Of a stretch of 64,000 nt of DNA, positions 1 to 8,533 are shown in pieces. This DNA comes from Bacillus rhizoplanae. Its GTDB lineage: Bacteria; Bacillota; Bacilli; Bacillales; Bacillaceae_G. Positions within the stretch are counted from its first letter, which is position 1. Each line of letters begins with the position of its first letter. The notes beneath the pieces were generated by a model. The model saw only the letters and a list, made by a program, of their open reading frames with translations. It was not told the DNA's origin and made no database searches. The stretch covers positions 124,001 through 188,000 of the forward strand of contig NZ_CAKJTI010000005.1 of NCBI RefSeq assembly GCF_917563915.1. Direction: 5' to 3'. Made by a program: the position numbers and the translations under genes.

Positions 1-1083
1 GTTTTTTACATTTTTTACTTCTTTTACTTCTTTTGTATTTTCCTCACGATATTCAATATTCGCAGGATCTAATCCATTCCCTAAAGAACCGTATAAATGT
101 GCTTTATGCGGATCAATTAGCTCGCTATCTTGGTAATACACACGCGGTGTATTCCAAAGCGTAGCTAACGCTTTCCCCATCGGCATTTCATGATAGCGCT
201 CTGGCCACATTTCTTTAATTTTCTCTTTTACTAACGGATAGTATTTCGAGCTCATACCTGGGAACAAGTGATGTTCTGTATGATATGAGAAATTAAAATG
301 TAACACATCTACCCAGCGCGGTACTGTTACTGATAAACAGTTGGCAAGCGGATCGTTTACAGGAACAATCGGGTTCAAACGGTGATTTGTTGCGATATAT
401 CCCATTACAATAGCGTTTGCAATTAATAATGGAATAACATAAGCAAAAAACCATTTTGCAGGACCCATAATAAACAATAAACTAATCCACACTGTCCATG
501 GTAAAAGAAGCTGGAACCATACAGATTTTTTATTCTCTGGTTTAAATTCCTTTATAAAAAGAGTGAACATACGAGACGAATGCACTGTAAATTGAAGCGT
601 TAACGATAGAAAGCTAAAGAAAGAACGAACATGCAACGGAAGGCGATATACCCAGCGTAAAAATTTGCTTTTCTTAAACTTCTCCATTGTTGGCCACGCA
701 TCCGGATCATTCTCCTCATGCTGTGTATGCACATGGTGAGTCAAATTGTGCCACTTTCTCCACAACTTTGGTCCAGTTGATAATGGCAAGAACGCAATTG
801 CTCCAAGAAAATCTCGCAGCCAAGCTTTTCTTACTACTGTACCATGTAAAATTTCATGTCCAAGAAATCCCATAGATGCAAAACATAATCCTAGAACGAT
901 TGCAATTCCAAGATTAGCCCACACGTTCAAATCTAATAAACCAATTGTCAGAAATCCCGCTACCGTAATGAGTAAATAGGCTAGTCCACCAAACAAACGA
1001 GTTGGGACTGGTTTAAATGCCTTCTTTGGCAAATGCGGTGATACACGTGCTGCATACCATCCAAACGTATGAAGATCCTTCAT
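1..1083 (-). CDS. Fatty acid desaturase, 3' end cut by window edge
   Basis: Membrane di-iron acyl-lipid desaturase that introduces a double bond into fatty acyl chains. The ATG at 1083 follows a GGGGGC-type ribosome site, and the frame stays open to base 1 (361 codons seen). The three His clusters are visible: HEILH at residues 76-80, HNLTHH at 112-117 and HTEHH at about 280, which is the metal-binding signature of the family. Hydrophobic membrane segments lie near residues 33-75 and in the middle of the protein. It is transcribed alone, divergently from the Rieske/FAD gene. Family assignment is firm; the position of the double bond is not predictable from the sequence. Confidence 0.93.
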   Translation of the reverse strand, partial: MKDLHTFGWYAARVSPHLPKKAFKPVPTRLFGGLAYLLITVAGFLTIGLLDLNVWANLGIAIVLGLCFASMGFLGHEILHGTVVRKAWLRDFLGAIAFLPLSTGPKLWRKWHNLTHHVHTQHEENDPDAWPTMEKFKKSKFLRWVYRLPLHVRSFFSFLSLTLQFTVHSSRMFTLFIKEFKPENKKSVWFQLLLPWTVWISLLFIMGPAKWFFAYVIPLLIANAIVMGYIATNHRLNPIVPVNDPLANCLSVTVPRWVDVLHFNFSYHTEHHLFPGMSSKYYPLVKEKIKEMWPERYHEMPMGKALATLWNTPRVYYQDSELIDPHKAHLYGSLGNGLDPANIEYREENTKEVKEVKNVKN

Positions 1084-1617
1084 TCTTTTGCCCCCTTTTC
1101 ATGCCGCGCTTATGCACCTTGCATATATCGATTGTCGTTTCCAGATTGATAATACTATTATTATAAAATTTTCTTTCCCAAAGAAAATTATGCTCACTTA
1201 ATCTTACAATTATTATTCATTGAAAAATATTTCTCTTTTTACTCTTTATCAACCTTTCCACTAGATGAATCATATCAGTAGACTTTCTATATTGTCAATA
1301 ACTTTTATGACCTAGTAATAAAAGTTGGTTATATTTTCATAATCACTTCCTATGTTACTAAAGAAAAGATGCTTATTTACCAACATTTACACTCCATATC
1401 AATTCTTCATCACTTCGTTACTAAACACTTAATGTTGTGAAGGATACTATACTTAATCCTATTTGTCCTGTGTTATGTCAAGAAAATTAAAACAAAGAAT
1501 CATATATAGAACTTCTGTTATTTTATTATTTTAAAATAATTTATTTTTGACACATGAAATTTCTGTTATTGGAAAAATTAAGTAAAAGAAACTAATTAGA
1601 ATAAGAGGTGCATTCAT
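1084..1617. promoter_or_regulatory. Divergent intergenic region with inverted repeat at the desaturase promoter
   Basis: This 534-base gap carries the upstream regions of two divergent genes. On the minus strand a TATAAT-like -10 lies at 1160-1165. Overlapping the expected -35 zone is an exact inverted repeat, AATTTTCTTT-ccc-AAAGAAAATT, at 1167-1189, a plausible operator or hairpin. No further gene or repeat was seen in the rest of the gap. Confidence 0.45.
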
Positions 1618-3144
1618 TTGGAACATGAACAACTTCCAAGATTTCCAGAACCATATTGGCGGGACTCTACTAACTTCCCTACTTTCCCAAAGCTAACTGA
1701 GAACATTAAAACAGAAGTTGCCATTGTCGGAGCAGGTATCACTGGCATTACAACAGCGTACTTACTTGCAAAAGAAGGAATCAAAGTTGCATTAATTGAT
1801 GCCGGAAATATTTTAAACGGAACAACTGGACATACAACTGCAAAGATTACAACCCAGCACGATCTTATTTACGATGAACTAATTAGCAATTTTGGGGAAG
1901 AGAAAGCGAGATTATATTACGAAGCAAACGATAAAGCGCGGCAATTTATAAAAGATACCGTACAACAGCACAATATCCAATGTGATTTCACAGAAGAAGA
2001 TGCTTATCTATATACGAATTCAGCCGACAATCTACACAAGTTAACGAAAGAATTAGAAGCATATAAAAAGCTTAATATCCCTGGCGAATACATAGAAAGT
2101 ATCCCGCTTCCAATTCCTATCAAAGCGGCACTTGTTATAAAGAATCAAGCACAGTTCCATCCGCTTCGCTACTTAGCGGCGCTTGTCGAACAATTCATTG
2201 AAGCTGGCGGCGTTATCTACGAAAACACAACTGCAGTTGATGTGGAAAAAGGATCTTATCTGCAAGTCATTACAAGGGAAGGACATCGAATCACCTGTAG
2301 CTATATCATTTCCTGTTCGCACTTTCCGTTTTATGATGCGAACAGCTTTTTCTTCGCAAGAATGTACGCAGAGCGCTCTTATGTCCTTGGTGTAAAAACA
2401 AAACAAGAGTATCCAGGGGGAATGTATTTAAGTATTGATAATCCGAAGCGCTCCCTTCGCTACACAGCAATGGGTGATGAAAAATTGGTGTTAATTGGTG
2501 GTGAAAGCCACAAAACAGGACAAGGCATTAACATGATGAATCATTACGATGCACTACAAGCATTTGGCGAAGAAACCTTTGGCATAAAAGAAATTCCATA
2601 CAGATGGGCAACACAAGATTTGATTACACTTGATAAAGTTCCTTATATCGGACACATCAATGAAAATAACCCTAACATTTTCGTCGCAACAGGGTACCGT
2701 AAATGGGGCATGACAAATGGAACTGCGGCAGCTTTATTACTAAAAGCATCCATTATGAAAATCGATAGTCCATATAAAGAACTGTACGCGCCATCGCGAT
2801 TCCATGCGAATGCAGATATAAAAACGTTCGTCACTCAAAACCTCGACGTAGCAAAACATTTAATTGAAGGAAAACTGGAATTTGCGCTTCGTAAACCAGA
2901 AAATCTCGAAAATGGAGAAGGTGCTGTCGTAAGCGTAAATGGGAAACGTGCTGGTGCTTATAAAGACGATGACGGCAAACTTCACATTGTCGATACAACT
3001 TGTACACACTTAGGCTGTGAAGTGGAATGGAATAGCGGTGATTGTACGTGGGATTGCCCTTGTCATGGTTCGCGGTTTTCGATTCAGGGAGATGTGATTG
3101 AGGGGCCGGCTGATAAGGGGCTGAAGAGGATTGAAGATATATAA
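1618..3144 (+). CDS. FAD-dependent oxidoreductase with C-terminal Rieske domain
   Basis: 508-residue protein of the DadA-like amine/amino-acid oxidoreductase family. The N-terminal FAD-binding Rossmann motif VGAGITG is near residue 37. The C-terminus is a Rieske [2Fe-2S] domain with CTH at 462-464 and CPCH at 480-483, the expected Cys/His ligands. The start is TTG at 1618, seven bases after GAGGTG; no in-frame ATG has a better site. No signal peptide, so it should be cytosolic. Substrate is unknown; the Rieske fusion suggests electron transfer from the flavin to an iron-sulfur partner. Monocistronic and followed by a bcr-like hairpin that may terminate it. Confidence 0.88.
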   Translation: MEHEQLPRFPEPYWRDSTNFPTFPKLTENIKTEVAIVGAGITGITTAYLLAKEGIKVALIDAGNILNGTTGHTTAKITTQHDLIYDELISNFGEEKARLYYEANDKARQFIKDTVQQHNIQCDFTEEDAYLYTNSADNLHKLTKELEAYKKLNIPGEYIESIPLPIPIKAALVIKNQAQFHPLRYLAALVEQFIEAGGVIYENTTAVDVEKGSYLQVITREGHRITCSYIISCSHFPFYDANSFFFARMYAERSYVLGVKTKQEYPGGMYLSIDNPKRSLRYTAMGDEKLVLIGGESHKTGQGINMMNHYDALQAFGEETFGIKEIPYRWATQDLITLDKVPYIGHINENNPNIFVATGYRKWGMTNGTAAALLLKASIMKIDSPYKELYAPSRFHANADIKTFVTQNLDVAKHLIEGKLEFALRKPENLENGEGAVVSVNGKRAGAYKDDDGKLHIVDTTCTHLGCEVEWNSGDCTWDCPCHGSRFSIQGDVIEGPADKGLKRIEDI

Positions 3145-3178
3145 TATTATACCTTCTCTTTATGTTTTATCATGAGCT

Positions 3179-3257
3179 CCCGGGCAGTAAGAGCTTGATT
3201 GGTGAGAGCTGTCTATCAGTGGGGTATTACTCCCCACTGATAGACATTTCACTTTTA
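3179..3257 (-). repeat. Internally deleted bcr1-like element with strong hairpin
   Basis: About 79 bp resembling both ends of a minus-oriented bcr1: CGGGCAGTAAG at the left, a shortened GATTGGT centre, then CAGTGGGG/CCCCACTG and a terminal TTTCACTTTTA. The arms 3210-3224 and 3232-3246 pair perfectly over 15 bp with a 7-base loop. The roughly 75 bp middle section of normal bcr1 is missing. It may act as a terminator for the oxidoreductase gene. Confidence 0.65.
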
Positions 3258-3338
3258 CCTTTTTCGTTGGATTAATTGCTTTCATTGCTGTTTTCTTTAT
3301 CCGAACTAATCAAGACAAAACCCTCAGCACTACTACTA

Positions 3339-4115
3339 TTACCAGTGCTCTTTCCAGCTTTTATATAACATTTCTCGAAACAATACATTTAACTTCTCAA
3401 TGTCTATAACTAATCTCTTTTCTAGACCTTTCACATACTCCTCGTAATACGTAATTGTTCCTTCCAAAAATTCATTCAATGCTGTAATTTTTGGTCCTGC
3501 ATCCAGCTCGATACCTGCTTTTTTCTTCTCAAGCAGTTCCTCAATTTCTTTCAAAAGGTCTGCATCCAAGACTAATCCATTCACTAATCTTTCAAACTCA
3601 ACAGGCGGCAATGTTCCTTTCTCTTCTAACCATCTGCAAGCTAATATTGGACGTAATACATAAAAGTATTTCTTCAACTTTACTTCTTCACCTTGCAAAA
3701 ACGTGCGATAGTTTTTAGATGCCATATGTAAATAATGATACATCGTTGCTTTTAGATCAAAATGACTACTCATTTCCTGCAAACACTCCGGAAGATTTGA
3801 TGTCTTAGCGTATACAATTGGTGAAAGAATCCACTCTATCAAAGCTGGATTCGATTTAGAAAATAACTGTAATGCTTTACGGAGTTCCCAGCCGCTTATA
3901 TCAAGGGCATCGCTGATTGGATACTCAATGACATCCCGCTTTTGCTCAATTGATAGGTACCAGTCCATTCGATGTACGTATACAAAACGGACATCATAGT
4001 CACTATCTTTTGATGGAAAGCCCCACGCCCTGCTTCCGGATTCAACAGCGAAGAGAATCTTTACGTCGTTTTCGCTTTCAATTCGTTGTAACTCTAATTG
4101 AATTTTTTCTCTCAT
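3339..4115 (-). CDS. YcgL-type predicted nucleotidyltransferase
   Basis: 258-residue protein with the minimal nucleotidyltransferase signature: ESGSRAWGFPSKDSDYDVRF near residues 22-41, i.e. a GS motif followed by DxD-type acidic residues. Family members are often called YcgL or COG3541; the substrate is unknown. I place the start at the ATG at 4115, preceded by GAGAGTGA, because family similarity begins at MREKIQ; an upstream ATG at 4130 after GAGGAA is possible. The gene stands alone, with a bcr1 copy just upstream. Confidence 0.8.
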   Translation of the reverse strand: MREKIQLELQRIESENDVKILFAVESGSRAWGFPSKDSDYDVRFVYVHRMDWYLSIEQKRDVIEYPISDALDISGWELRKALQLFSKSNPALIEWILSPIVYAKTSNLPECLQEMSSHFDLKATMYHYLHMASKNYRTFLQGEEVKLKKYFYVLRPILACRWLEEKGTLPPVEFERLVNGLVLDADLLKEIEELLEKKKAGIELDAGPKITALNEFLEGTITYYEEYVKGLEKRLVIDIEKLNVLFREMLYKSWKEHW

Positions 4116-4245
4116 ATTTATCACTCTCATTTTTCTATCATTTCCTCGGAAATTCGACACCGAATCCAAAACACCTGCCTTTAGTATGGCATCTGCGATA
4201 ACATACATATACAAGTTTTCTATGTATGTCGTGTCTTCCTTTAAG

Positions 4246-4402
4246 ATAAAGTGAAACTTCCATCAGTGGGGGTTTTCTTCATCCCCCACTGATGGTTAGT
4301 TGAACCAATCGGGCTTTTACGGGCAGTTATCCCCCACCTATCTTCTTTGCTTCTCTCTGAATCTTGAGGTGGGGGTCTTACTGCCCGTTAATGCGGGATA
4401 AA
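4246..4402 (+). repeat. bcr1 element, copy 1
   Basis: 157 bp bounded by ATAAA on both sides (4246-4250 and 4398-4402), the TTTAT target duplication typical of bcr1. It contains the hairpin CATCAGTGGGGG/CCCCCACTGATGG, a central GAACCAATCGGGC, and a second stem formed by GGGCAGT...CCCACCT with AGGTGGG...ACTGCCC. No coding capacity. Intact. Confidence 0.92.
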
Positions 4403-4509
4403 ATGTCAATGAAGAGGATTCTCTATTTCTCAACTATACCTTCAAACACCACTCCTAAAAGACACTATTACATGTCACTTCCTCGTTAAGCAGGATAAGA
4501 TCTCAAAAA

Positions 4510-4541
4510 AATAACACCTTGGAAGCCAAGGTGTTATTTTT
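4510..4541 (-). terminator. Terminator of the double P-loop ATPase gene
   Basis: AATAACACCTTGG-aag-CCAAGGTGTTATT with T runs on both sides, overlapping the stop codon of the gene to its right. Probably works in both directions. Confidence 0.8.
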
Positions 4542-5646
4542 GCTCTTGTGATATTTTCTCTGCAATCCGTTCAAACTCAGCTTGAATTTCATCTTTAAGC
4601 GAATCCACTTTGTCAAAATCCATCGCTGTAATATAAATTTTCTCTAATTTGTCACGTACAGTTTTCGCTTTCGCTAAATAGGACATCGCTTCATTCATTT
4701 TTTCTCTATAGCGCCTTGATACATCTTGAATTTCTACTGCATATTTTTCATCTGTTCCCGGTGCAATAATGAGCTCATACATATCAATAATTTCATCACT
4801 CTCACGTGTCGGAAAATATTCATGAGGTGCTGTACTATCAAAAATTGCAAAGCCAAGCTCTCTTACAATAACCATATCAAGACTATTTGGATCAAAGCCG
4901 CAATGATATATCTCAACATCGAAGCCCTTCTCTTCAGCTGCCGCTGCTAATTTTTTTAACATCGTCGATTTTCCAGAACCAGGACGCCCTTTTATAAAAT
5001 AACGCTTCCGTACATCTTCCGTTAAATTTGGAACAAAATCAACTGCTCCTTTTGGCGTTGCGGCCCCTAAAAAACGATGCTTCACATTTGCTTGTTTCGT
5101 ACACGCTTTATCAGTAAAAAATTGCTGTATGAGCTGTTCTGTCAGCTCATTTGCTTTTTCAAAATCAATATGGTCAATATAAAACTTCTCCCACTCATCA
5201 TGAATCTCTAGCGCCGTCTTAAAACACGCATAAGCTGACTGAAACGCACTGCTCGCTTCTGATGTATAACGCATAATCTCATCTTTATGCGCCCCAAGTT
5301 GAGTAGAATCCCAAGCTACACCTAAGTTTACATACTCTTCTACAACGCCTGGCGCTTTCGGTTCAATAACATGCGGCGCTGTTCCATCAACAATTCCAAC
5401 TTGTAATGACGGAATAATCACACCATCAATCGAATTATTGTCAGACGAACAATGTAAAAATTCAATATCATACCCTTTCTTCACCCACTCACGACCAATC
5501 AGCTTCATAAGCGAAGATTTTCCTGTTCCAGGTCCACCTTTTAAAATAAACAATCGGTCTAATCCCGTTAAGTTCTCTTCAAATAAACTGTAAAATCCCC
5601 TTGCTGTATTACCGCCAGCATAATAATTTTTTATATTTCCTGTCAC
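4534..5646 (-). CDS. Double P-loop NTPase (PRK06851-type)
   Basis: 370-residue cytosolic protein made of two similar halves, each with a Walker A motif: GGPGTGKSS near residues 37-45 and GRPGSGKST near 220-228. Each P-loop is followed at a similar distance by a conserved stretch (EFLHCSSDNNSIDGV and EIYHCGFDPNSLDMV) and by a TAPH tetrapeptide, so the halves arose by internal duplication. No helicase or ABC signature is seen. The family is common in Bacilli and Clostridia but has no established function that I know of. Monocistronic, ending in the terminator at 4510-4541. Confidence 0.82.
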   Translation of the reverse strand: MTGNIKNYYAGGNTARGFYSLFEENLTGLDRLFILKGGPGTGKSSLMKLIGREWVKKGYDIEFLHCSSDNNSIDGVIIPSLQVGIVDGTAPHVIEPKAPGVVEEYVNLGVAWDSTQLGAHKDEIMRYTSEASSAFQSAYACFKTALEIHDEWEKFYIDHIDFEKANELTEQLIQQFFTDKACTKQANVKHRFLGAATPKGAVDFVPNLTEDVRKRYFIKGRPGSGKSTMLKKLAAAAEEKGFDVEIYHCGFDPNSLDMVIVRELGFAIFDSTAPHEYFPTRESDEIIDMYELIIAPGTDEKYAVEIQDVSRRYREKMNEAMSYLAKAKTVRDKLEKIYITAMDFDKVDSLKDEIQAEFERIAEKISQEQK

Positions 5647-5771
5647 TGCCTTTCACTCCCTTGTAAGCAGTTTCACTACATAAGCTACAATATGCAAACT
5701 GGGAAGAATAGGTGAATACCCATCTACAAATCAAAAAAGAGAAACTCATAACAGTTCCTCTTCATCTCTGA

Positions 5772-6947
5772 CTATTCATTTCTATATTTCTTTCTCCATG
5801 AATACAGAAGAAGGCTAAACATAACTACAGTTTGCAACATAATAATCGCCGCATCCCAAAAATATAAATTCGACATTGGTTTTTGCAAGTTAGGAATAGT
5901 TTGCTTCATCATATACACCGCTTGCGGAATATAAAACATAACTGCCAATGTAATTGTTACAGTAACGCCAATAACATAAAACAGGCCATAAAAACGAACA
6001 ATCTTCTCTTCGCCATTAAACAATTCACTATTGTTTACACGGAGTTTTGGAACAAACAGACCTTTTATATAACGCTTTCCATTCTCCATTAAATTATAAC
6101 AAGCCGTCATATTTTCAAACACATAATACAAATCTGTTTTCATATATATGCAGCATTGATATGCCATACGTAAAGTAGTATCAAATACAATAAGTGCAAG
6201 AATCCCTAATAATACTTGTGAATGGATTGGAAAAAGAAGTTGAATTATTAAAGCAATAAATAAAATAACTGTATCAAAACTCATTCCAGCTAAATACAGA
6301 ATGTTTCTCTCTTTAGCAGGCAACTTCCAAACAGATGACATATCTGTTTCAAGTACAACGAAAAACAACCGGTGTCCAAATTCAACCTTTGTCGGAAAAT
6401 CATACGCCCTAACCGCAAGCACATGTCCCATTTCATGAATAAACACCAAAACAAATGTAACAAAAGCCAAAACTAGAATATTAAACGTCATTACATTAAA
6501 CACAAACAAATCTTTATAGTTTGGCAATAAAGATGGATTTACGATAAACAAAGCGATATTCACTACAAAAAGAATCGCATAGAGCAGCATTGTCTTTTGA
6601 GTAAAAAAGAACTGACCAACCTTTGGAGAAATCCATGAAAACCCTAATTTCTCCTTCTCTTTCTTACAAACTATTTCCTCACCATCTACTGATTGAACAA
6701 GCTCTAAATCTAGCAGTTGCTCTGCAAAATCAAGCATATCGACGTCTTCTTCAGGATACTGTTCTTGTAATTTCTCTTCTACTTCTCTTAAATTGAATCC
6801 CTTTTGAATCATAGTAATTGCATCAATACAGATTGGAGGCATTTCATAAAATTCACCAGTTACTGCATCTTCAACAATGTAGTTTTTTTGATCATGACGG
6901 ATTTCTATGTTATGTAATATTAATGTTAAGTCATATATTAGTTTCAT
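5772..6947 (-). CDS. PqqD-like/M50 site-2-type membrane metalloprotease
   Basis: 391 residues. Residues 10-95 resemble a PqqD-type winged-helix leader-binding domain. Several membrane helices follow, and the zinc motif HEMGH lies at 171-175 inside a helix, with a possible third ligand in LAGMSFD near 222. This architecture matches M50 proteases of peptide maturation clusters such as YydH of the Bacillus epipeptide locus. The start is the ATG at 6947 after AAAGGTGAG; a GTG at 6956 overlaps that ribosome site. It lies 72 bases downstream of the 23-residue peptide gene, separated by a hairpin that may reduce read-through. Expected role: cleavage of the peptide in or near the membrane. That partnership is inferred from gene order. 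Confidence 0.82.
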   Translation of the reverse strand: MKLIYDLTLILHNIEIRHDQKNYIVEDAVTGEFYEMPPICIDAITMIQKGFNLREVEEKLQEQYPEEDVDMLDFAEQLLDLELVQSVDGEEIVCKKEKEKLGFSWISPKVGQFFFTQKTMLLYAILFVVNIALFIVNPSLLPNYKDLFVFNVMTFNILVLAFVTFVLVFIHEMGHVLAVRAYDFPTKVEFGHRLFFVVLETDMSSVWKLPAKERNILYLAGMSFDTVILFIALIIQLLFPIHSQVLLGILALIVFDTTLRMAYQCCIYMKTDLYYVFENMTACYNLMENGKRYIKGLFVPKLRVNNSELFNGEEKIVRFYGLFYVIGVTVTITLAVMFYIPQAVYMMKQTIPNLQKPMSNLYFWDAAIIMLQTVVMFSLLLYSWRKKYRNE

Positions 6948-6978
6948 AGTACTCACCTTTTTCTACAACAGCTGAAAT

Positions 6979-7012
6979 AAATAAAAAAGGATGCTTCGCA
7001 TCCTTTTTTATT
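6979..7012 (-). terminator. Terminator-like attenuator between peptide gene and M50 gene
   Basis: Perfect 15-bp stem AATAAAAAAGGATGC with a TTC loop and a T run, starting 8 bases after the peptide stop codon on the coding strand. Partial termination here would give far more peptide mRNA than protease mRNA, a common arrangement in precursor-peptide operons. Confidence 0.8.
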
Positions 7013-7019
7013 TGTATTT

Positions 7020-7091
7020 TCATTCCCACCATGGCCAATTGCACCACCAGCATCCTGTCAACTTCACTTTGTTTAGTTTACGAATTTTCAT
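7020..7091 (-). CDS. Putative 23-residue Cys/Trp-rich precursor or signal peptide
   Basis: ATG at 7091 to TGA at 7020-7022. The ribosome site AAGGAGGTGA six bases upstream is one of the strongest in the window. The product has a basic N-terminal half (MKIRKLNKVK) and an aromatic C-terminus CWWCNWPWWE: five Trp and two Cys in ten residues. It is too short for routine gene callers. It sits 27 bases after the stop of the HD-GYP gene and just before a PqqD-like/M50 protease gene, with a terminator-like hairpin between them. A short peptide next to a leader-binding membrane protease suggests a RiPP precursor or a processed pheromone; streptococcal WW-motif peptides processed by the M50 protease Eep are a loose parallel. 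I do not recognise a described family. Confidence 0.72.
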   Translation of the reverse strand: MKIRKLNKVKLTGCWWCNWPWWE

Positions 7092-7118
7092 ACCTTCACC
7101 TCCTTTTTAATTAACAAT

Positions 7119-8282
7119 TTACATCTTTTCTTTACAAGATAATTTTTGATGAGTTTCTTTCCAAGCAGGATACACTTTTGGAAACAATTCCACTAGATAG
7201 GGATCAAACTGTGTCCCGTTCCCTTCAACAATTCGTTTATACGCTTCTTCTAGTGGAAGTGCCGCTCGGTAAGATCGTGAAGATGTCATTGCATCAAAAG
7301 CATCTGCAACTGCTGTAACACGAGCGAGTAATGGAATTTCAATTTCTTTTAATTGATCTGGATACCCATTCCCATCCCAGCGTTCATGGTGAGAACGAAT
7401 CACACTAATTCCTCGTTGTAAACCTTCTACTCCTTTCATCGCACCCGCTCCAACAGTCGTATGCGTTTTAATAACTTTAAACTCTTCAGCCGTTAAACGA
7501 GAAGGTTTTGTTAAAATATGATCTGGAATATGTATTTTTCCAATGTCGTGAAGTAAACAAGCATAATAAAATTCTTTTAATTCATCTGCCTTAAATCGCC
7601 CTGTTTCTTTCGCCAATATAAGTGCATAAGCAGCCACTCGTTCACTATGTCCTCTCGTATAAGGATCCTTTAATTCTAAAGTTGCAATAACTCCTTTTAC
7701 TAACGCTTCTAATTGTCTATCGTATGAGTTTTTTATAACCCCTACATAACGTTTAAAATGCTTTAACAATATATAAGCTATAATAGATAACAAGAATATA
7801 GATATAACCGGTAGTACAACAGTAAATGATTGTAATACTAATCCAATTAAAAGATATTTACCTAACACTCCTAAAACAACGAACCAAAAAAAACGTGTGT
7901 TTAGAAACATAGGCGTGAATAAAATTGCAAATAACTCTACAATATTGCCACTTGCATATGCTCTTGGGTGCATTAAATAACTTCCTAAATCCTCTATAAT
8001 CGTTAGTAGGGTATAAACACTAAAACAAATATATTTTATTGATTGTTCATTATTTTTTTTAAAAACATAATACATCACTGGTAATAAAAGTACCATAATA
8101 ATATAAAACCACGGTCCCATAAAACTTGTAGACGTTGTGCTATTTTTCATAAAGTAAATAGGAAATATGTAATTACATAAAAAATCATATAATATAAAAC
8201 ATAAATAAAATAATGATATAAACCATTTGACAGTATTTCGTTCTTCCATTCTCACAACAGAACTAATTTCTAATTTCACCAT
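7119..8282 (-). CDS. Membrane HD-GYP domain protein (probable c-di-GMP phosphodiesterase)
   Basis: 387 residues. Residues 20-180 form about six membrane helices with an ASGNIVELFAILFTPMF segment that recurs in the neighbouring histidine kinase. The C-terminal part is an HD-GYP domain: HDIGKIHIPDHI from residue 245 and HHERWDGNGYP at 298-308, with all metal and GYP residues present, so it should hydrolyse cyclic di-GMP or a related dinucleotide. The start is the ATG at 8282, six bases after GGAGGG; upstream GTG and ATG codons overlap that site. The peptide gene follows by 27 bases, so the two are probably cotranscribed. Confidence 0.85.
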   Translation of the reverse strand: MVKLEISSVVRMEERNTVKWFISLFYLCFILYDFLCNYIFPIYFMKNSTTSTSFMGPWFYIIMVLLLPVMYYVFKKNNEQSIKYICFSVYTLLTIIEDLGSYLMHPRAYASGNIVELFAILFTPMFLNTRFFWFVVLGVLGKYLLIGLVLQSFTVVLPVISIFLLSIIAYILLKHFKRYVGVIKNSYDRQLEALVKGVIATLELKDPYTRGHSERVAAYALILAKETGRFKADELKEFYYACLLHDIGKIHIPDHILTKPSRLTAEEFKVIKTHTTVGAGAMKGVEGLQRGISVIRSHHERWDGNGYPDQLKEIEIPLLARVTAVADAFDAMTSSRSYRAALPLEEAYKRIVEGNGTQFDPYLVELFPKVYPAWKETHQKLSCKEKM

Positions 8283-8482
8283 ATTTCCCTCCATTAGATG
8301 CACGTACTCTAAGAAGTTATATTGTTTATTTTAATATGCAGCTACATAGTTAAGATGACCAATCATAATAATTCGCCATTTATCGACATTTTCCTCTATT
8401 ATAAATGAAATATTTTCTAAATGAAATAGATCGTCCCCCTCTTTAACCATACTTTTACATTTTATTTACTCATAATCATGTA

Positions 8483-8524
8483 TAAAAAAACTCTTCTTTC
8501 ATCGTTTGAAAGAAGAGTTTTTTA
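8483..8524 (-). terminator. Terminator of the histidine kinase gene
   Basis: Near-perfect stem AAAAAACTCTTCTTTCA with a four-base loop and T run, 10 bases past the kinase stop. It separates the kinase from the HD-GYP/peptide/M50 unit. Confidence 0.85.
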
Positions 8525-8533
8525 TACATATAT

